NCBI GenBank assembly: GCA_023423235.1
Contig: JAFAFY010000185.1
Span: 1-8,812, forward strand
Source of the DNA: Pseudomonadota bacterium
Lineage (GTDB): Bacteria > Pseudomonadota > Gammaproteobacteria > Xanthomonadales > Xanthomonadaceae
Direction: 5' to 3'
DNA length: 8,812 nucleotides
The notes beneath the pieces are model-generated. The model saw nothing but the letters and a program-made list of their open reading frames with translations, was not told where the DNA came from and ran no database searches. The position numbers and the translations under genes are program-made. Below, piece by piece: positions 5,676-8,812 of this stretch. Each line of letters begins with the position of its first letter. Position 1 is the first letter of the stretch.

Positions 5676-7004
5676 TCAGCCTCCGTTGGCCCCGGGTGCG
5701 GCGACGTCCGGATCGGCGTCGGCACCGGTGCGGATGCTGACGTAGGCTTCGCTGCGCAGCTCGCGCACGTAGCGGTCCCACTCTTCCTCGAGCTTGCGCT
5801 GGCCGATCGATTCGCGGATCTGCGCGCGCTGGTTGCTGTCGCTGGCGCTCGACTGGCGCGCGCCGGTGCGCTGGACGATGTGCCAGCCGGCCTGGGTGCG
5901 GAACGGCGCGGAGACGTCGCCGTCCGACAGCGCGGCGACCTGGCCGCCGAACTCGGGGCCGAACTCGTCCTGGGTGAACCAGCCGAGGTCGCCGCCGCGT
6001 TCCTTGCTGCTCGAATCCTCGGAAGTCTCGGCCGCGACCGCGGCAAAGTCGGCGCCGCCGGCGATGCGCGCGCGCAGACCGTCGATGCGGGCACGGGCCT
6101 CGCTGTCCTGCCCGGCCGGGGCGCGGATCAGGATGTGGCGTGCCTGGTACTGGGTCACCGTGCCGGCACCCTCGCCGGCGCCGTCTCGCGTGTCGACCAG
6201 CTGCAGCAGCTGGAAACCGCTGGGACCGCGGATCGGGCCGAGGACCTGGCCGGGCTGCAGGGTGGTGATCGCCGAGGCGAACGCGGCCGGGATCTCGTCG
6301 GTGCGTCGCCAGCCCAGGTCGCCGCCTTCGAGCGCGTTGGGGCTGTCGGAATAGCGCACCGCGGCCGCGGAGAATTCCATCTCGTTGCGGTCGATCAGGC
6401 CCTTGATGCCGTCGATCTTCTGCTGCCCGGTCTGGATCTGCTCGGGCGTCGCGCCCTCGGGCAGGGCGACCAGGATGTGGGCGAGGCGGTACTGCGCGCC
6501 ACTGGCCTGGCTGGCGAGCGCGGCGTCCACCTCGGCGTCGCTGACCGAGACGCGGGTCTGGGCGAAGCGCTGGCGCATGCGCTGGATCAGCAGTTCCTCA
6601 CGCAGCGAGGCGCGGAAGGCGTCGAAGGACATGCCGTCGCCGGCCAGCTGGCGGCGCAACTGCTCCATCGAGAAGTTGTTCTGCTGCGCGATCGCCGAGA
6701 TCGCCGAGTCGACTTCCTCGTCGCTGACGTTCACGCCGGTCTGCTGCGCGCGCGCGGTCTGCAGCTTGAGCAGGATCAGGCGTTCGAGCACCTGGCGCTC
6801 GAGGATCGGGCGCGGCGGCAGCTGGTCCTGGCGCGTGGCGTACTGCTGCAGGATGTTGTTGACGGCGCGGTCGAGTTCGCTCGACAGGATGATGTCCTCG
6901 TCGACCACCGCGGCGATGCGGTCCAGCGGCTGGACTTGCTGGGCGCTGGCCGAGGCGGCGAACAGCGCCGCGGCGACCGCGAGGGAATGCAGGAGTGTCT
7001 TCAT
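5676..7004 (-). CDS. surA: Periplasmic chaperone and peptidyl-prolyl isomerase SurA
   Basis: Carries unfolded outer-membrane proteins, LptD among them, across the periplasm to the BAM complex. The 442 residues (E. coli 428) start with a signal peptide MKTLLHSLAVAAALFAASASA, likely cut before Gln22. The mature protein opens with LDRIAAVVDEDIILSSEL (27-44), the hallmark of SurA, followed by a helical N-domain up to about 168. Parvulin domain 1 runs from YRLAHILVALP (172) to about 271, with RYSDSPNALEGGDLGWR; parvulin domain 2 from YQARHILIRAP (286) to about 381, with GGDLGWFTQDEFGPEF. A charged helix (REELxxRK-like, about 392-418) closes the core, followed by an Ala/Gly/Asp-rich tail (425-442). 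The ATG overlaps the lptD stop (ATGA, 7001-7004) and has no Shine-Dalgarno, so its translation probably depends on lptD. Confidence 0.97.
   Translation of the reverse strand: MKTLLHSLAVAAALFAASASAQQVQPLDRIAAVVDEDIILSSELDRAVNNILQQYATRQDQLPPRPILERQVLERLILLKLQTARAQQTGVNVSDEEVDSAISAIAQQNNFSMEQLRRQLAGDGMSFDAFRASLREELLIQRMRQRFAQTRVSVSDAEVDAALASQASGAQYRLAHILVALPEGATPEQIQTGQQKIDGIKGLIDRNEMEFSAAAVRYSDSPNALEGGDLGWRRTDEIPAAFASAITTLQPGQVLGPIRGPSGFQLLQLVDTRDGAGEGAGTVTQYQARHILIRAPAGQDSEARARIDGLRARIAGGADFAAVAAETSEDSSSKERGGDLGWFTQDEFGPEFGGQVAALSDGDVSAPFRTQAGWHIVQRTGARQSSASDSNQRAQIRESIGQRKLEEEWDRYVRELRSEAYVSIRTGADADPDVAAPGANGG
5680..5684 (-). promoter_or_regulatory. Ribosome binding site of pdxA
   Basis: On the - strand GGAGG lies five bases before the pdxA ATG, inside the last codons of surA. 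It is the only textbook Shine-Dalgarno among the starts in this window; the others have weak or no matches and mostly rely on overlap with the preceding stop. It settles the pdxA start. Confidence 0.8.
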
Positions 7005-8812
7005 GGGGTCAGGCCGGGGGAGGAGGCGTCATCGTCGTGGCTGCCACGCAGCTCCGACGGAGGCACGAGATAGAGGTCGTCTCGGTAATAGCCGAGAATA
7101 GCACGGCGCAGGCGGTCCTCCGTGTTGGGACCGGCCGAACCGAGGCCCTTGAGTTCGAGTTCGAACATGATCGCGTTGTTCATCTCGCCCTGGCGGCTGC
7201 GCAGGTAGCGCCGCGCCACCACGCGCGCGGCCAGGCAGCAGCTGTCCCACTGCACGCCGGCGATGCCTTCGAGCATGCGGTTCTCGGTGAACGAGTGGTA
7301 GTAGCGGCCGATCAGGCTCCACGACGCCGAGACCGGGTACAGGAACGAGAGGTCGGCCTGCTCGATCTGGTCGCCGCGGCGGCGGTAGGAGAAGTTGGCG
7401 ATGCCTTCGTCACCGATCAGGTAGCGGGTGCGCAGGCTGGCCAGGTCCTCCTGGCGGGTCTTGGGATCCCACTGGTAGCTGGCGCCGATGGTCCAGCGGT
7501 CGTTGACCGCGTAGTTGGCATCGGCCACCCAGGCCGAGCGGCCGCGTTCGATCGGGGACTCGTTGCCTGCAACCACGCGGGAGTCGTCCAGATAGATGAT
7601 CTGTCCCAGGCTGACGAGCAGTTTCTCCAGGCCGTCGGATTCCCGGATCAGGCGCGTGCTGGTGGCCAGCGTGATCTGGTTGGCATCGGCCTGGCGGTCG
7701 GCGCCCGAATAGCGGTTGTCGCGGAACAACTGTCCCCAGCCGAACGTCAGCGGGCTGGTATCGAACAGCGGCAACGCGGACTGGTCGCGGTAGGGCGAAT
7801 GCAGGTAGTAGATCCGCGGCTCGAGGGTATGCAGGTAATCCTCGCCGCGGAACCGCGTGTTGCGGTCGAAGAACAGGCCCGCGTCGAGCGATGTGATCGG
7901 CTGGCTGCGGCTTGGAGCGTCGTCGCGGAATCCGGCCACGACATCCGCCGGCGGGGTGGCGCCGGGCGGCAGTCCCAAGGCATCGCGGGCACGGCTGATG
8001 GCGATGTTGTCGGCAAGTTCGCGGTCCAGCGCATAGCTGGTGTGCCGCCAGGCCAGTGTCGGACGCACGAACCAGGCCGCGCCTTCGAACGGGACGGTGA
8101 CGTAGGGCTTGATGTCGAGGCGGCTGCCACCGGGCTTGATGGCGTCGTCGACATGGGCGAAACGCGTGGCCGTGGTTTCCACGCCCGCGGTGATCCAGCG
8201 GCCATACGGACGTTCCCAGCTGATGAACGCGTGCGGGAGGCGGTTGTAGGGAAGTACCGATTCCGGCAGCGTGTAGTCGGTCAGCAACTGGTAGTCGGCG
8301 AGCACGCCGCCCGACCAGTAGCCGCCGGCGTCGCCGGAACGGCCCTGGCCGAACACGCCAAGCTGGCTGACCGCGCTGATCGCCGAAATGCCGTCGATGT
8401 TGTTGCTGGAATCTTCCAGATAACGCGGGTCGCTCATCCAGGTCAGGCCCGCGCGGGCCTGCCAGGTGGGATTGATGTCGGCCGAGCCGTGGAAGCTGGC
8501 GAACGCACGGTTGTCCTTGCGCCGGTTCTCGGCGATCGGCACCTCGATCAGCTCCAGCTCGCGGTCGTTGCGGGTGAGCTTGTCGGAGGGCAGGAAGCTC
8601 GAATCGAGTTCGCCGCGGATCGAATCGGTCATGAACCGGAACTCGGTGCCCAACTGGACGCCGCGGCGGCTCATGAACCGCGGCTCCAGCGTCATGTCGT
8701 AATTGGGCGCGAGGTTGAGGTAGATCGGCTGGGTATAGTCGAAGCCGTTGCGGCCCGATTGCGAGATCCGCGGGAACAGCAGGCCCGAGAGCCGGCGCTC
8801 GTCGATCGGGAA
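7001..8812 (-). CDS. lptD: LPS-assembly protein LptD, C-terminal beta-barrel part (N-terminus outside window)
   Basis: Outer-membrane barrel that, with LptE plugged inside, inserts lipopolysaccharide into the outer leaflet. About 603 C-terminal residues are visible; the frame stays open to the window edge, so the methionine at 8695 is internal. The first visible residues contain ERRLSGLLFP, QPIYLNLAPNYDMTLEPR and MSRRGVQLGTEFRF, which match the junction of the periplasmic beta-jellyroll and the barrel in E. coli. Long alternating strands follow, with IYYLHSPYRDQSALPLFDT and AVNDRWTIGASYQWD as typical barrel blocks. Adjacent cysteines (WDSCCLAAR, bases 7235-7240) correspond to Cys724-Cys725 of E. 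coli, partners in the long-range disulfides needed for function; the N-terminal cysteines lie outside the window. After GYY the protein has a roughly 27-residue Asp/Ser/Pro-rich tail. Its stop overlaps surA. Confidence 0.96.
   Translation of the reverse strand, partial: FPIDERRLSGLLFPRISQSGRNGFDYTQPIYLNLAPNYDMTLEPRFMSRRGVQLGTEFRFMTDSIRGELDSSFLPSDKLTRNDRELELIEVPIAENRRKDNRAFASFHGSADINPTWQARAGLTWMSDPRYLEDSSNNIDGISAISAVSQLGVFGQGRSGDAGGYWSGGVLADYQLLTDYTLPESVLPYNRLPHAFISWERPYGRWITAGVETTATRFAHVDDAIKPGGSRLDIKPYVTVPFEGAAWFVRPTLAWRHTSYALDRELADNIAISRARDALGLPPGATPPADVVAGFRDDAPSRSQPITSLDAGLFFDRNTRFRGEDYLHTLEPRIYYLHSPYRDQSALPLFDTSPLTFGWGQLFRDNRYSGADRQADANQITLATSTRLIRESDGLEKLLVSLGQIIYLDDSRVVAGNESPIERGRSAWVADANYAVNDRWTIGASYQWDPKTRQEDLASLRTRYLIGDEGIANFSYRRRGDQIEQADLSFLYPVSASWSLIGRYYHSFTENRMLEGIAGVQWDSCCLAARVVARRYLRSRQGEMNNAIMFELELKGLGSAGPNTEDRLRRAILGYYRDDLYLVPPSELRGSHDDDASSPGLTP

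Noticed and set aside
4628..5740. A 370-codon + strand frame antisense to pdxA
   Set aside because: There is no domain or ribosome binding site; it is explained as the shadow of PdxA, whose motifs are complete.
5298..7073. A 591-codon open frame on the + strand antisense to surA and pdxA
   Set aside because: It mirrors the codon pattern of surA on the opposite strand, has no recognisable domain and its composition is that of an antisense shadow.

Overview
The window is high-GC, densely packed chromosomal DNA. It looks like a gammaproteobacterium of the Xanthomonadaceae (Lysobacter/Luteimonas/Xanthomonas relatives). The grounds are the strong G/C third-position bias, the protein sequences, and the gene order lptD-surA-pdxA-ksgA-apaG-apaH next to folA, which is the arrangement known from E. 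coli and kept in many gammaproteobacteria. Genus is inferred from remembered sequences, not from a search.

Left part (1-2017): the 3' end of thyA and a complete folA lie on the + strand. ThyA turns dUMP into dTMP and oxidises methylene-tetrahydrofolate to dihydrofolate; FolA reduces the dihydrofolate back. They are separated by about 1.1 kb holding one gene of opposite direction. It encodes an unusual 330-residue protein with two DTG motifs, apparently two retropepsin-like aspartic protease lobes in one chain. This gene converges on thyA (24 nt between stop codons) and diverges from folA (71 bp between starts).

Right part (1951-8812): seven genes on the - strand, transcribed from right to left, almost without gaps: lptD (5' end outside the window), surA, pdxA, ksgA/rsmA, apaG, apaH and a DUF1287-type secreted protein. 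Four of the six junctions are stop/start overlaps (ATGA or TGATG), one has a 1-nt gap and one a 37-nt gap, so this is very likely one translationally coupled operon. It joins outer-membrane biogenesis (LptD and SurA, the periplasmic chaperone for LptD and other barrel proteins), vitamin B6 synthesis (PdxA), 16S rRNA dimethylation (KsgA), dinucleoside tetraphosphate/RNA-cap hydrolysis (ApaH) and the small protein ApaG. The DUF1287 gene is an extra member compared with E. coli, placed between apaH and folA, and its 3' end overlaps folA tail-to-tail by 67 bp.

No tRNA, rRNA, CRISPR array, insertion sequence or phage gene was seen, and no stretch over 300 bases lacks a gene. Most of the window is conserved housekeeping DNA. 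The least-explained items are the double-DTG protein, the DUF1287 protein and the folA/DUF1287 overlap; I see no convincing new multi-gene system.
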